Assembly: GCA_022845895.1 (NCBI GenBank)
Contig: AP025573.1
Location: forward strand, 1,212,501-1,276,500
Length of the DNA stretch: 64,000 bases
Direction of reading: 5' to 3'
Source of the DNA: Lachnospiraceae bacterium
Lineage (GTDB): Bacteria > Bacillota > Clostridia > Lachnospirales > Lachnospiraceae
Part shown: positions 7,602 through 15,781 of the stretch, piece by piece
Layout: every line of letters begins with the position of its first letter
Position numbering within the stretch: the first letter of the stretch is position 1
The notes under the pieces: generated by a model
Seen by the model: only the letters and a program-made list of their open reading frames with translations
Told to the model about the DNA's origin: nothing
Databases searched by the model: none
Translations under genes and position numbers: made by a program

Positions 7602-8663
7602 ATGAAAGGATATGGAATAGCTGTTCCGGGAGAGCGGATGGGATGGATAGAAAAAGACATCCCCGGACCGGGAAGATATGAGGCGCTGGCAAGGCCCGTA
7701 GCGCTTGCGCCATGTACCTCGGATGTTCATCTATTTGAGAATCCGATGATGCCGGCAGAGCGGATACTCGGGCATGAAGTGGTAGCGGAAATCGTGGAGG
7801 TCGGCGAAGGTGTGACACATGTAAAGCCAGGCGATATCGTGGCCACAGGTGCCACGACTCCAGACTGGCGGACATGCGAGGTGCAGGATAGCCTGCCCCA
7901 GAACAGCGGAGGCACAAATGCAGGAATGATATGGGCATCCAGGACAGATGGCGTATTTGCGGAATATTTTATCATCCGGGACGTGGATATGAATACAGCG
8001 GTCATTCCGGAAGGGGTCACGGTGGCTCAGGCCCTGATGACCGGCGACATGGTGACGACCGGTTTCTATGGTGCGGAACTGGGGGAAGTGGCATACGGCG
8101 ATACCGTCGTCGTGTGCGGAATCGGTCCGGTAGGACAGATGGCAATAGCAGGTTCCGTTCTAAGAGGCGCCGGAAGAGTCATCGCCGTCGGAAACCGGCC
8201 CCATACATTTGAGCTCGCCAGATATTACGGGGCGACCGATTGCGTAGATTACAAAGCAGGAGACATCAAAGGGCAGGTGCTGGAATTGACGAAGGGACAG
8301 GCCCCTGACTGCTGTATCGTGGCAGGCGGTAATGCGCATACATTTACGCAATGCCTGGATTTGGTCAAGTCCGGAGGGATCCTGTCGAATCTGGTGGCCC
8401 AGCCAGAGGGAGTTGCCATTACACCGGCTCAATCCGGCAGATGGTGTTCGCATAAGACGGTCAGAGGCGGGCTCTGCCCCGGAGGCCGAAGGCGGTTGGA
8501 GCGGCTTCTGGCCATGATAGCCTGCAGAAGGTTTGACCCGGAAAAGCTCGTGACACAGCGGTTTTACGGACTGGAGAAGATTGAGGATGCATTTGCGCTC
8601 ATGATGCATAAGGATGACAGCGTGGTGAAACCCATCGTGTATGTAAATGGTACGGAATCTTAG
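7602..8663 (+). CDS. Zinc-dependent secondary alcohol dehydrogenase (Thermoanaerobacter type)
   Basis: The protein has 353 residues and closely follows the NADP-dependent secondary alcohol dehydrogenases of Thermoanaerobacter/Clostridium. It shares the WIEKDIPGPG start, APCTSDVH with zinc ligand C38, ILGHE with H58 and E59, TPDWRTCEVQ, and the DMVTTGF segment carrying the fourth (Asp) ligand. The Rossmann motif is GIGPVGQMA, followed by AVGNRP, where Gly and Arg favour NADP. The structural-zinc cysteine lobe is absent, as in that group. Start ATG 7602 follows GGAGGAAG. In the operon it would oxidise or reduce a hydroxyl/keto group of the compound handled by the two ene-reductases. Confidence 0.9.
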   Translation: MKGYGIAVPGERMGWIEKDIPGPGRYEALARPVALAPCTSDVHLFENPMMPAERILGHEVVAEIVEVGEGVTHVKPGDIVATGATTPDWRTCEVQDSLPQNSGGTNAGMIWASRTDGVFAEYFIIRDVDMNTAVIPEGVTVAQALMTGDMVTTGFYGAELGEVAYGDTVVVCGIGPVGQMAIAGSVLRGAGRVIAVGNRPHTFELARYYGATDCVDYKAGDIKGQVLELTKGQAPDCCIVAGGNAHTFTQCLDLVKSGGILSNLVAQPEGVAITPAQSGRWCSHKTVRGGLCPGGRRRLERLLAMIACRRFDPEKLVTQRFYGLEKIEDAFALMMHKDDSVVKPIVYVNGTES

Positions 8664-8695
8664 GAATGAGACAAATATAACGGAGGAATACACAT

Positions 8696-9949
8696 ATGAA
8701 GAAAAAGACAATTTATTATGCAGGCGTAGCCCTTGTCACAACATGCATCATGCAGCTCGTGTTCACAGGGATGATTTACAATCCGCTCAGCCTGTATACA
8801 AGCTCTATCATAGAAGACATGGACCTATCCAGAACAAGCTATGCCCTTACGCTGACGACGATGAGCCTCGTCTGTGCAGTCGCGAATTGGACGCTTGGCT
8901 GGTTCAAGAAAAAGATTAACCTACGAGGTATCCTCGTGATGGGCGGCGCGGTCATGTCCGTATCCATGTTCGTCTATTCAAAAGCGAACAGCTTGGGAGT
9001 CCTTTATCTGGCGGCAGTCCTTACTGGTATCGCATTTGCCTACCTGGCTTCTGCCGTGGGCGGGACGATTATAAATGCCTGGTTTTCAAAACACGCGGGA
9101 TTTCTTGTCGGCGCTACGATTACGATGGCGGCTATAGGCGGTACGATATTCAGCCCTATGGTAGGCGGATGGATTGCCGCATATGGCTGGAGGAAGTCAT
9201 TTTTGATTGCTGCGGTCATCAGTATCATCACCACAGCCATCATCGGAATCTTCTTCCGCTCCGAGCCGTCGTCCGTAGGCGTGTGTCCTGCATTCCAGGA
9301 AGGAGCGGACGCAGAGGATAAGAAAGACACAGCAACAGTGGAGGAAGAGGGGCTGACACTAAAGGAAGGCATGAGAACGGTAAGCTTCTGGACAACGATC
9401 GTCGTGTGGCTGCTCATCGGTATCATCGTCTACTCCATCATGAGCATCATCTCCATCTATGTCCAGGATCTGGGCTTTGACGCGGCGGCGGCCGGAAAGG
9501 CGCTGGCACCTATGTACACTGCGAATATGATTCTACCGTTTATCCTCGGATGGCTGGCGGACCGCATTCCGGTTAAATATGTCGTCTCGGGAGGGATGAT
9601 ATTATTCACGATAGCGTGTATCATCCTGCTGACATCGCCATCCAGCTTGAACATGATATATCTGGTTGCTGTCTTTACCGGTGTCGGAATCGCGACAGGC
9701 CGCTCCACGCTTCCCATGCATGTGAGACGCGTCTTCGGCAACAAAGAGTATGCAGCGTTCATCGGTATCTTCGTCGGCGTATTCTCCGGCGGAATCGCAA
9801 TCGGGAGTACAGTAATCGCGGCATTTTACGATATGACGGGAACCTATGCTTCAGCCATGAAAATATACATACCGCTTATGATTGCAGCGATTGCCGCCAT
9901 GTTCTTCCTGTCTGACAGAACGAATAAAAAGGGAAATGAAAAGAAATAA
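8696..9949 (+). CDS. Major facilitator superfamily transporter
   Basis: The protein has 417 residues with twelve hydrophobic helices in two halves separated by a charged loop around residues 200-225 (many Glu/Asp/Lys). The layout resembles the monocarboxylate/oxalate-type MFS group, including GGTIINAWFSKHAG in the first half and GWLADRIPVKYV in the second. The ribosome site ACGGAGGA is strong. It is the second transporter of the operon; with the GntP-like permease this suggests one imports the substrate and the other exports the reduced product, or both serve related compounds. Confidence 0.9.
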   Translation: MKKKTIYYAGVALVTTCIMQLVFTGMIYNPLSLYTSSIIEDMDLSRTSYALTLTTMSLVCAVANWTLGWFKKKINLRGILVMGGAVMSVSMFVYSKANSLGVLYLAAVLTGIAFAYLASAVGGTIINAWFSKHAGFLVGATITMAAIGGTIFSPMVGGWIAAYGWRKSFLIAAVISIITTAIIGIFFRSEPSSVGVCPAFQEGADAEDKKDTATVEEEGLTLKEGMRTVSFWTTIVVWLLIGIIVYSIMSIISIYVQDLGFDAAAAGKALAPMYTANMILPFILGWLADRIPVKYVVSGGMILFTIACIILLTSPSSLNMIYLVAVFTGVGIATGRSTLPMHVRRVFGNKEYAAFIGIFVGVFSGGIAIGSTVIAAFYDMTGTYASAMKIYIPLMIAAIAAMFFLSDRTNKKGNEKK

Positions 9950-9982
9950 ACGAAAAGTAGTAAAAGAAAATGAGGTGTATAC

Positions 9983-11893
9983 ATGAAACTATTTGAACCG
10001 ATGAAGATAGGCAAGATGGAAGTAAAGAACCGTATCGTAATGGCGCCGATGGGGACCCAGAATGACGGGGACGGCGGCTACTCCACACGGACGGCAAGAT
10101 ATTTTGAAGAACGGGCGAAAGGGGGGACGGGACTGATCATCACCGGGCGGAATGCGTCTACGACGATATTCGAAGAATATTCCACCACACTTCTGGACAA
10201 GGCGCAGCATGTTCCGCGGCTGAATCTTATGATTGAAAAGTGTCATCTGTACGGCGCTAAGGTATGCGTACAGATTGGGCCGGGGCTTGGGCGGATCCAG
10301 TGGACCAATCCGTTCGACCCGCCGTATTCGGCGAGCCCGATTCCTGCCTTCTGGTTCCCGGATCTGACCTGCAGGGAGCTGACGGTGGACGACATCCACA
10401 CGCTGACCGATAAGGTGGGATATTCGGCACAGCTGGCGCAGAAGGCGGACGCAGACGCAGTGGAACTGCATGCTTACGGAAGCTATCTGGCCGACCAGTT
10501 CCTGACCCCGCTCTGGAACAAGCGGACAGATGAGTACGGAGGGAGCCTGGAAAACAGAACCCGGTTCCTGATAGAAAATATCCAGGCCATCAAAAAATAC
10601 TGTGGGGATGACTTCCCTGTCATCGTGAAGTTCACGCCCGTACACTGCTATGAGGGAGGCCGGGAACTGGAAGAAGGGGTTGAGATAGCAAAGTTGCTTG
10701 AAAAAGCGGGGGCAGATGCGCTCCATGTAGACACCGGCTGTTATGAAGTGTGGTACAGGCAGATACCGACCGTCTATGAAAAGCCTGGCTGCCAGCTCTT
10801 TGCCGCAGAGGCGGTAAAAGAAGCTGTGAATATACCGGTCATCGCCCAGGGCAAGCTGAACCATCCTGATCTGGCAGAAGAGGTGGTGCGTGACAATAAG
10901 GCTGACTTTATTGCCATAGGGCACCAAAGCCTGGCTGACCCGGACTGGGGCAACAAGGTGATGAACGGGGAACGCGAGGAGATTGTTCCGTGCATCGGCT
11001 GCAATAACTGCCTGCATATGGGGCATAAGAGCAGATATTATACTTGCTCGGTTAATGTCCACTGCCATCATGAAGAAGACTATCCGGTAACTCATGACGA
11101 GCAGAACCGGAAAGTGCTCGTCGTGGGCGGCGGCCCGGGCGGGATGATGGCGGCAATGACTGCCGCGAAGCGGGGGATGGATGTAGAGCTGTGGGAGAAG
11201 TCGGACAGGCTCGGCGGTCTCCTGCTGGCAGCAGGCGCTCCTGATTTTAAGCAGGATGTCATGGATTATGTCAACTATGCCTCAAACCAGGTAAGGAAAC
11301 TGGGGGTAAAAGTGCGGTTGAACTGTGAAGCGGTTCCAGAAGAGATCATCCGCGGCGATTATGATATGGTCGTGCTCGCATGCGGAGCGGAACCGGTGAT
11401 TCCGCCGATTCCGGGAGCGGATTCTCATATCGTGAAGAACTCGACGGAAGTGCTCTGCAAAGAAAGGCCGACGGGAAACGTAGTCGTCATAGGTGGAGGC
11501 CTCGTAGGCTGTGAGACCGCCCTGCACTGTGAAGAGACTGCACATTCCGTAACAATCATCGAGATGATGGATAAGATACTTGCGACAGTCGATGATTCCG
11601 CCAACAATCTGATGAGCCTGCGGGATGCCTTTGCCGCCGGTAATATTAACATCCATGCAGGCGCAAGGGTGAGCAAGATCAACGGGGACAGTGTAGAATT
11701 CATCAAAGACGGCCAGACACAAGTAGTTTTGGCGGACCTCGTCGTTATCGCCGCAGGCTACCGTTCCCGGAACCAGCTGGAACAGGAGATAGCGGGGAAA
11801 GTAAAAGCCTACAAGGTAATCGGAGATGCCGGACAGCCGGGTAAAATCATCAATGCGGTACACGAAGGATTTCATGCAATCCGCATGATGTAG
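9983..11893 (+). CDS. Old-Yellow-Enzyme/2,4-dienoyl-CoA-reductase-type flavoprotein (second copy)
   Basis: The protein has 636 residues with the same three-part plan as the reductase at 5641. The barrel includes DQFLTPLWNKRTDEYGGSLE, the cluster cysteines are C337, C340, C343 and C355, and FAD/NAD(P)H motifs lie at 382-387 (GGGPGG) and 504-509 (GGGLVG). The usual HAAHGY active-site motif is H163-A-Y-G-S-Y168 here, so the second His is replaced by Gly. The spacing of the third cysteine (CxxCxxC) is one residue tighter than in the first copy. The two reductases are clearly diverged paralogues rather than a recent duplication, so they probably act on different double bonds or stereoisomers. Confidence 0.9.
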   Translation: MKLFEPMKIGKMEVKNRIVMAPMGTQNDGDGGYSTRTARYFEERAKGGTGLIITGRNASTTIFEEYSTTLLDKAQHVPRLNLMIEKCHLYGAKVCVQIGPGLGRIQWTNPFDPPYSASPIPAFWFPDLTCRELTVDDIHTLTDKVGYSAQLAQKADADAVELHAYGSYLADQFLTPLWNKRTDEYGGSLENRTRFLIENIQAIKKYCGDDFPVIVKFTPVHCYEGGRELEEGVEIAKLLEKAGADALHVDTGCYEVWYRQIPTVYEKPGCQLFAAEAVKEAVNIPVIAQGKLNHPDLAEEVVRDNKADFIAIGHQSLADPDWGNKVMNGEREEIVPCIGCNNCLHMGHKSRYYTCSVNVHCHHEEDYPVTHDEQNRKVLVVGGGPGGMMAAMTAAKRGMDVELWEKSDRLGGLLLAAGAPDFKQDVMDYVNYASNQVRKLGVKVRLNCEAVPEEIIRGDYDMVVLACGAEPVIPPIPGADSHIVKNSTEVLCKERPTGNVVVIGGGLVGCETALHCEETAHSVTIIEMMDKILATVDDSANNLMSLRDAFAAGNINIHAGARVSKINGDSVEFIKDGQTQVVLADLVVIAAGYRSRNQLEQEIAGKVKAYKVIGDAGQPGKIINAVHEGFHAIRMM

Positions 11894-11913
11894 CATCAAT
11901 AAAGAGGTGAGCG

Positions 11914-12675
11914 ATGATGTTTGATTTAAAAGGAAGAGTTGCAGTCGTGACAGGGGCTTCGGCGGGACTGGGCACGGAGATTGCAGATGGGCTGGCCCGG
12001 CAGGGAGCCGACCTGGCCATTCTTGCAAGGCGGAGAGAGCTGCTGGATGAACAGGCCTGCCTTTTGAGAAAAAGGGGCGTGCGTGTATTACCTGTCGTCT
12101 GCGACGTGACGAAGCAAGAAGACGTGGCAAGGGTAGCCGAAACTATCCTGCAGGAATATGGCAGAATAGATATCGCGGTGAACAACGCCGGAGGAGGAAA
12201 AGGTGCAAAGGCAGAAGAGATGCCGGCGGAGAACTGGGATTATACGATCAACCTGTCTCTAAACGGGATGTACCATTGCTGCAAAGCATTTGGGAAAGCC
12301 ATGCTGGAAGCCGGTTACGGAAGGATGATTAATATCGCTTCCATGTACGGGCTGATAGGGAACTTCCGGATACCGTCTTCCGCATACCATGCAGCAAAAG
12401 GCGGAGTCGTCAATTATACACGCGCACTGGCGGCCGAATGGGGAGGAAGAGGGGTGACTGTAAATGCGGTCTGTCCGGGATTCTTCTGCTCTGAAGCCAC
12501 AGAACGGCTGTGGGACAAGGAATTCTTTGCAGATTATCTGAATACATATTCACCGATGCACCGGGGCGGACGTCCGGGAGAACTGAACTCTGCGGTAGTA
12601 TTTCTGGCGGCCGAGGAATCTTCCTTCGTCAATGGAGCGATACTTCCGGTAGACGGGGGGATGACTTGCATCTAG
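11914..12675 (+). CDS. Short-chain dehydrogenase/reductase, last gene of the operon
   Basis: The protein has 253 residues. The cofactor motif is TGASAGLG with an Arg-Arg stretch after beta-2 (LARRRELL) that suits NADP; NNAG follows, then the catalytic Ser in INIASMYG and the YHAAK Tyr-Lys pair. The end PVDGGMTCI is typical. It resembles gluconate-5-dehydrogenase/3-oxoacyl reductase-type SDRs. The ribosome site GAGGTGA precedes two adjacent ATGs (11914 or 11917). Together with the zinc dehydrogenase it provides a second hydroxyl/ketone interconversion step. A terminator follows 16 bases on. Confidence 0.9.
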   Translation: MMFDLKGRVAVVTGASAGLGTEIADGLARQGADLAILARRRELLDEQACLLRKRGVRVLPVVCDVTKQEDVARVAETILQEYGRIDIAVNNAGGGKGAKAEEMPAENWDYTINLSLNGMYHCCKAFGKAMLEAGYGRMINIASMYGLIGNFRIPSSAYHAAKGGVVNYTRALAAEWGGRGVTVNAVCPGFFCSEATERLWDKEFFADYLNTYSPMHRGGRPGELNSAVVFLAAEESSFVNGAILPVDGGMTCI

Positions 12676-12691
12676 TATAAGAAAAACATGT

Positions 12692-12729
12692 GCCAGAGGG
12701 TATTGCATTACAATATTCCTCTGGCTTTC
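12692..12729 (+). terminator. Intrinsic terminator of the reductase operon
   Basis: GCCAGAGG pairs with CCTCTGGC, extended by ATTG/CAAT inside, and is followed by a short T-rich tail. It marks the end of the six-gene operon. Confidence 0.8.
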
Positions 12730-12768
12730 TGCACCCTTCCTTGGATTACTGACATTTCATAGGGCTAG

Positions 12769-12834
12769 CTTATTGAAATGTTAGTATTCAGTAAGGTATA
12801 CTTATTGAACTGCTAACGATTAATAAGGTATAAT
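12769..12834 (+). promoter_or_regulatory. Tandem duplicated promoter of the TIR-domain gene
   Basis: Two 32-base units lie head to tail (12769-12800 and 12801-12832) and agree at about 24 of 32 positions. Each carries its own promoter with an 18-base spacer: TTGAAA (12773-12778)/TATACT (12797-12802) and TTGAAC (12805-12810)/TATAAT (12829-12834). The second unit also has a CTTATT...AATAAG dyad, so the repeat could be a regulator site as well. Confidence 0.65.
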
Positions 12835-12890
12835 AAAATTATAGATAATACTTGCACAGGATAAGGGATGGTAAAAGGACGGTGGATGAT

Positions 12891-13817
12891 ATGTGGGACT
12901 TATTTATATCGCATGCTTCGGAGGATAAAGAAACAGTCGTGAAACAACTGGCAGACACGTTAAAGAAATATGGATTAAAAGTCTGGTATGATGAATTTGA
13001 ACTCAAGATTGGAGACAGCTTGTCAAGATCTATCGACAGGGGCCTTGCAGATTCCACATTCGGAATCATCATACTGAGCAAAGCATTTTTTGAAAAGGGC
13101 TGGACCGATTACGAACTTCGCAGCCTGCTAAGCAGGGAAGTGTCAAAGCGAGATAAGATAATCCTGCCTGTCTGGCATGGAATAAAAGCAGAAGATGTAC
13201 TGAATTACAGCCCTTACCTGGCAGATAAGTTCGCTCTGTCAACGGATATCGGGCTTGATGAGCTGGCATATAAGATTATGGAGACGGTAAAGCCCGATGT
13301 CATCAATTCCATCGGTATACAGAAGATGTTCCGGAAATTGCTGCCGTATAGTGAACAGAAAGAGATAGGGCTGGAACATATCTATATGGAAGAGGAGGTC
13401 AGGCATAAGACGCTGCCGAATTATTTTGTGATAGCTACGAAGCTGATCTGTGATGTGCTAGGTGACATTACAGAAATGGACTACAGGGACGTCTTATATG
13501 ATTTTGCGAGAGATGCAGATTATGACCACGAGTTTCTCATATGGAATGCTATCGCATGTTCGTACATCAGCTTCATACGTGATAATAAAATTAATTTTAG
13601 CGATTTGGATATAAAAAGGGATATATTTTCCTTCTTGCTCGGCTATACGACAGGAGCAGTCGAAGATATAGAAGACTGGCAGCAAAGGCACTCTAAGCTG
13701 ACAAAAGAGCAATATTACGAATTGTTGATTCGCTACGCGCAGAATCATGATTTCATTATGGAGTATTCTGGTGATTCTATGAAATATACATACGGAAAGA
13801 TACTGGAACAGGTATGA
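12891..13817 (+). CDS. TIR-domain protein, possible NADase effector
   Basis: The protein has 308 residues. Residues 1 to about 125 form a TIR domain: DLFISHASEDKE at the start, KVWYDEFELKIGDS (box 2 region), then IILSKAFFEKGWTDYELRSLL, which contains the Glu used for catalysis in NAD-cleaving TIR domains. The remaining 180 residues are helical, acidic and unrecognised, with no membrane segment. Bacterial TIR proteins of this plan often cleave NAD+ or make cyclic-ADP-ribose signals in antiphage defence. No second defence gene is adjacent, so this would be a single-gene system or a lone effector. The start ATG 12891 follows GGTGG; an upstream TTG in frame has no ribosome site. It is a monocistronic unit with its own promoter and terminator. 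Confidence 0.8.
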   Translation: MWDLFISHASEDKETVVKQLADTLKKYGLKVWYDEFELKIGDSLSRSIDRGLADSTFGIIILSKAFFEKGWTDYELRSLLSREVSKRDKIILPVWHGIKAEDVLNYSPYLADKFALSTDIGLDELAYKIMETVKPDVINSIGIQKMFRKLLPYSEQKEIGLEHIYMEEEVRHKTLPNYFVIATKLICDVLGDITEMDYRDVLYDFARDADYDHEFLIWNAIACSYISFIRDNKINFSDLDIKRDIFSFLLGYTTGAVEDIEDWQQRHSKLTKEQYYELLIRYAQNHDFIMEYSGDSMKYTYGKILEQV

Positions 13818-13820
13818 ACA

Positions 13821-13866
13821 GCCGAGCCCTGCTATGTGTGCGATAGACAGGGTTCGGCCATTTTAC
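13821..13866. terminator. Intrinsic terminator between TIR and MerR genes
   Basis: GCCGAGCCCTG pairs with CAGGGTTCGGC (one G-T pair) and is followed by CATTTTAC. It lies between convergent genes and probably serves both. Confidence 0.75.
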
Positions 13867-14747
13867 TATTTTGAGGGCAGTTCTTTGTGGAAATAGTATC
13901 GTAGCGCATCTGCGATATAGTCAGAAGCACCTGCCCCATATTTCTTGTCGTATATCTCCCGGACAGCGTCATGGGAGCAGCTCTCGATTACGATATCCCA
14001 GTAGCCATCCCCCATATCGACGCCGAGACTGTTCTTGGTCACATCTTCTATAATCTCACGGACGATGTCCTGAATCTCACCGGTGGTGGCGTCTCTCGTC
14101 ATATCAGAGGTCAGACGGGCGAAGAGAGCATCGCTTTTCTGCATTAGCTCATCTTTTCTGTCTGCAAGTTCTTCTGACTTCTCCATCAGTTCCGAGAAAT
14201 GCTCAAGATTATATTTCATGGCCTCCGTGTATTTCTCAACGCTGCCAAACTGCTTGACCGCAAGTTCCGCTATATGGCCGTCATCATCTCTTATCTTCTG
14301 GATAAATTCGTTGAACTTCTCGACACTCCCCCAGTATTTGATGACGTCGTCTTCTTTTTCACTTTTAAATGTTTCTAATGCCTCGACATATTCGCTTAAG
14401 TCAAATTCTTTAAAGCTCATGCACGGTTCTCCTTTCTCCAGCCTGCCCAAAAGTGCGATAAGCTTATCCAGCCGTTTCCGTTTTAATTCGAGCAGTTCTT
14501 TCTGTTTTCTGAAAGCCTTGATATTGTCAAAATCAGAATCTTCCAGAATGTCTCTGATTTCTTTTAATTTAAAGTCCAGTTCTTTAAAAAACAGGATCTG
14601 CTGCAGCTTCTGCAAGGCCTCGTCGTCGTACAGGCGGTAGCCTGATGGGGTAAGCTCGGATGGCTTCAGCAGATTGATTTCATCATAATATTGCAGCGTA
14701 CGTGTACTGACGCCTGTCAGTTCTGCAACCTGTCTCGTTGTTTTCAT
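13866..14747 (-). CDS. MerR-family activator with TipAS-like ligand domain
   Basis: The protein has 293 residues. The N-terminal MerR helix-turn-helix is clear (TRQVAELTGVSTRTLQYYDEINLLKP, then GYRLYDDEALQKLQQI), followed by the dimerisation coiled coil. The C-terminal 150 residues are helical and match the TipAS antibiotic-recognition fold seen in TipAL, Mta and relatives, which bind cationic or thiopeptide drugs. Its promoter has the 19-base spacer used by MerR proteins, so autoregulation is likely. No efflux gene is directly attached; the target outside itself is unknown. Confidence 0.88.
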   Translation of the reverse strand: MKTTRQVAELTGVSTRTLQYYDEINLLKPSELTPSGYRLYDDEALQKLQQILFFKELDFKLKEIRDILEDSDFDNIKAFRKQKELLELKRKRLDKLIALLGRLEKGEPCMSFKEFDLSEYVEALETFKSEKEDDVIKYWGSVEKFNEFIQKIRDDDGHIAELAVKQFGSVEKYTEAMKYNLEHFSELMEKSEELADRKDELMQKSDALFARLTSDMTRDATTGEIQDIVREIIEDVTKNSLGVDMGDGYWDIVIESCSHDAVREIYDKKYGAGASDYIADALRYYFHKELPSK

Positions 14748-14836
14748 CGTAATCAGCCCCTTGTCGTAAAGAGTAAAGAGTAAAGAACGTGGCTTGGAAG
14801 TCTGCCGGCGTATATCCTGCGTTGTTCTTCAGTTAT

Positions 14837-14867
14837 ATGGTACACTATCACGCTACGTGTAAGTCAA
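14837..14867 (-). promoter_or_regulatory. MerR-type promoter (19-bp spacer) of the first TipAS regulator
   Basis: On the minus strand TTGACT (14867-14862) is separated by 19 bases from TACCAT (14842-14837). The spacer carries the ACGTAGCGT core typical of MerR operators, which lie between over-spaced -35 and -10 elements. Confidence 0.7.
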
Positions 14868-14895
14868 TAATTTTTTGCCAAATAGTGAAGATTAG

Positions 14896-14926
14896 TTGAC
14901 TGTAAACATGGTTGATACTTTATAAT
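14896..14926 (+). promoter_or_regulatory. MerR-type promoter (19-bp spacer) of the membrane MerR gene
   Basis: TTGACT (14896-14901) and TATAAT (14921-14926) are 19 bases apart. The spacer begins GTA and has TAC near its end, a weak dyad. This is a likely autoregulated promoter. Confidence 0.6.
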
Positions 14927-14949
14927 TAACAGGAAGAAGGTGATAATAC

Positions 14950-15777
14950 ATGACAATAAAAGAAGTAGAAGAGGCAACGAAGCTGCCCAGATCAAATATC
15001 CGCTTTTATGAAAAAGAAGGGCTCGTCGTACCGGAGCGGAACGTCTCTAACGGCTACCGGGAATATTCTGCAACCGATGTAGATAACATCAGGAAAATAG
15101 CATATCTGAGGACATTAGGTATTCCGCTGGAGATTATCCGGGAACTGATGGATGGAAAACAGTCTCTCTATAGAGCTGTCAAGAGCCAGGCAAAGCGGCT
15201 GGACAATCAGATGGAAGACCTGGAGAATGCCAGAAGGCTGTGTGATGCGATGCTTCAAGATAAAGAGATTCATTTTAGTAATCTGGATGTGGAACATTAT
15301 GTGCCTGATTTGCAAGAGCAGTGGAAGAAGAGCAGGAACATCTTCCGCATGGATTCTGCAGGGTTCCTCTACCTGTGGGGAGGCATGGCCATGTGGAGCG
15401 TCTTGCTTGTGGTAAGCATGATTACGGCGCTGCTGTCCTACCGGCATCTTCCCCCCGAGATTCCAATCCAATGGAGCCATGGAGCGGCCAGCTCGATGGC
15501 AGGACGATACGTGATATTCCTCTACCCGGCAGCTTGTATTGTCATCAGATATGTGCTGCGTCCGTTTATCTGGAGATGGCTGTATACGCATACGGTCTTC
15601 AGTGACAGCCTGGCGGATTATATCACGAACTCCTTATGCCTTGTCGCAGTATCTGTGGAGATATTTACACTGCTATATGTACATGGTACCGTTAGGCATA
15701 TTACGGTAGTATTGCTTGCAGATACCATTGTATTGGTAGCGGTCTTCGTGGCGTGGCATTCCAGACGGCATAAGTAA
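14950..15777 (+). CDS. MerR-family regulator fused to a membrane domain
   Basis: The protein has 275 residues. Residues 1-75 are a MerR DNA-binding domain (TIKEVEEATKLPRSNIRFYEKEGLV, GYREYSATDVDNIRKI), followed by a coiled coil. From about residue 138 there are four or so hydrophobic helices, with the HLPPEIPIQWSHG segment typical of DUF1648/SdpI-like membrane proteins. It may be a membrane-tethered transcription factor that senses an envelope signal. The ribosome site GAAGGTGA is close to the ATG. Divergent from the other MerR gene, with both promoters in the 200-base gap. Confidence 0.8.
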   Translation: MTIKEVEEATKLPRSNIRFYEKEGLVVPERNVSNGYREYSATDVDNIRKIAYLRTLGIPLEIIRELMDGKQSLYRAVKSQAKRLDNQMEDLENARRLCDAMLQDKEIHFSNLDVEHYVPDLQEQWKKSRNIFRMDSAGFLYLWGGMAMWSVLLVVSMITALLSYRHLPPEIPIQWSHGAASSMAGRYVIFLYPAACIVIRYVLRPFIWRWLYTHTVFSDSLADYITNSLCLVAVSVEIFTLLYVHGTVRHITVVLLADTIVLVAVFVAWHSRRHK

Positions 15778-15781
15778 TGTA

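Noticed and set aside
4301..12675. Bile-acid 7-dehydroxylation (bai) operon
   Set aside because: Two BaiCD/BaiH-type reductases and an SDR are present, but the CoA ligase, CoA transferase, 7-dehydratase and bile-acid transporter signatures are missing, and a zinc alcohol dehydrogenase and GntP-like permease are not part of bai.
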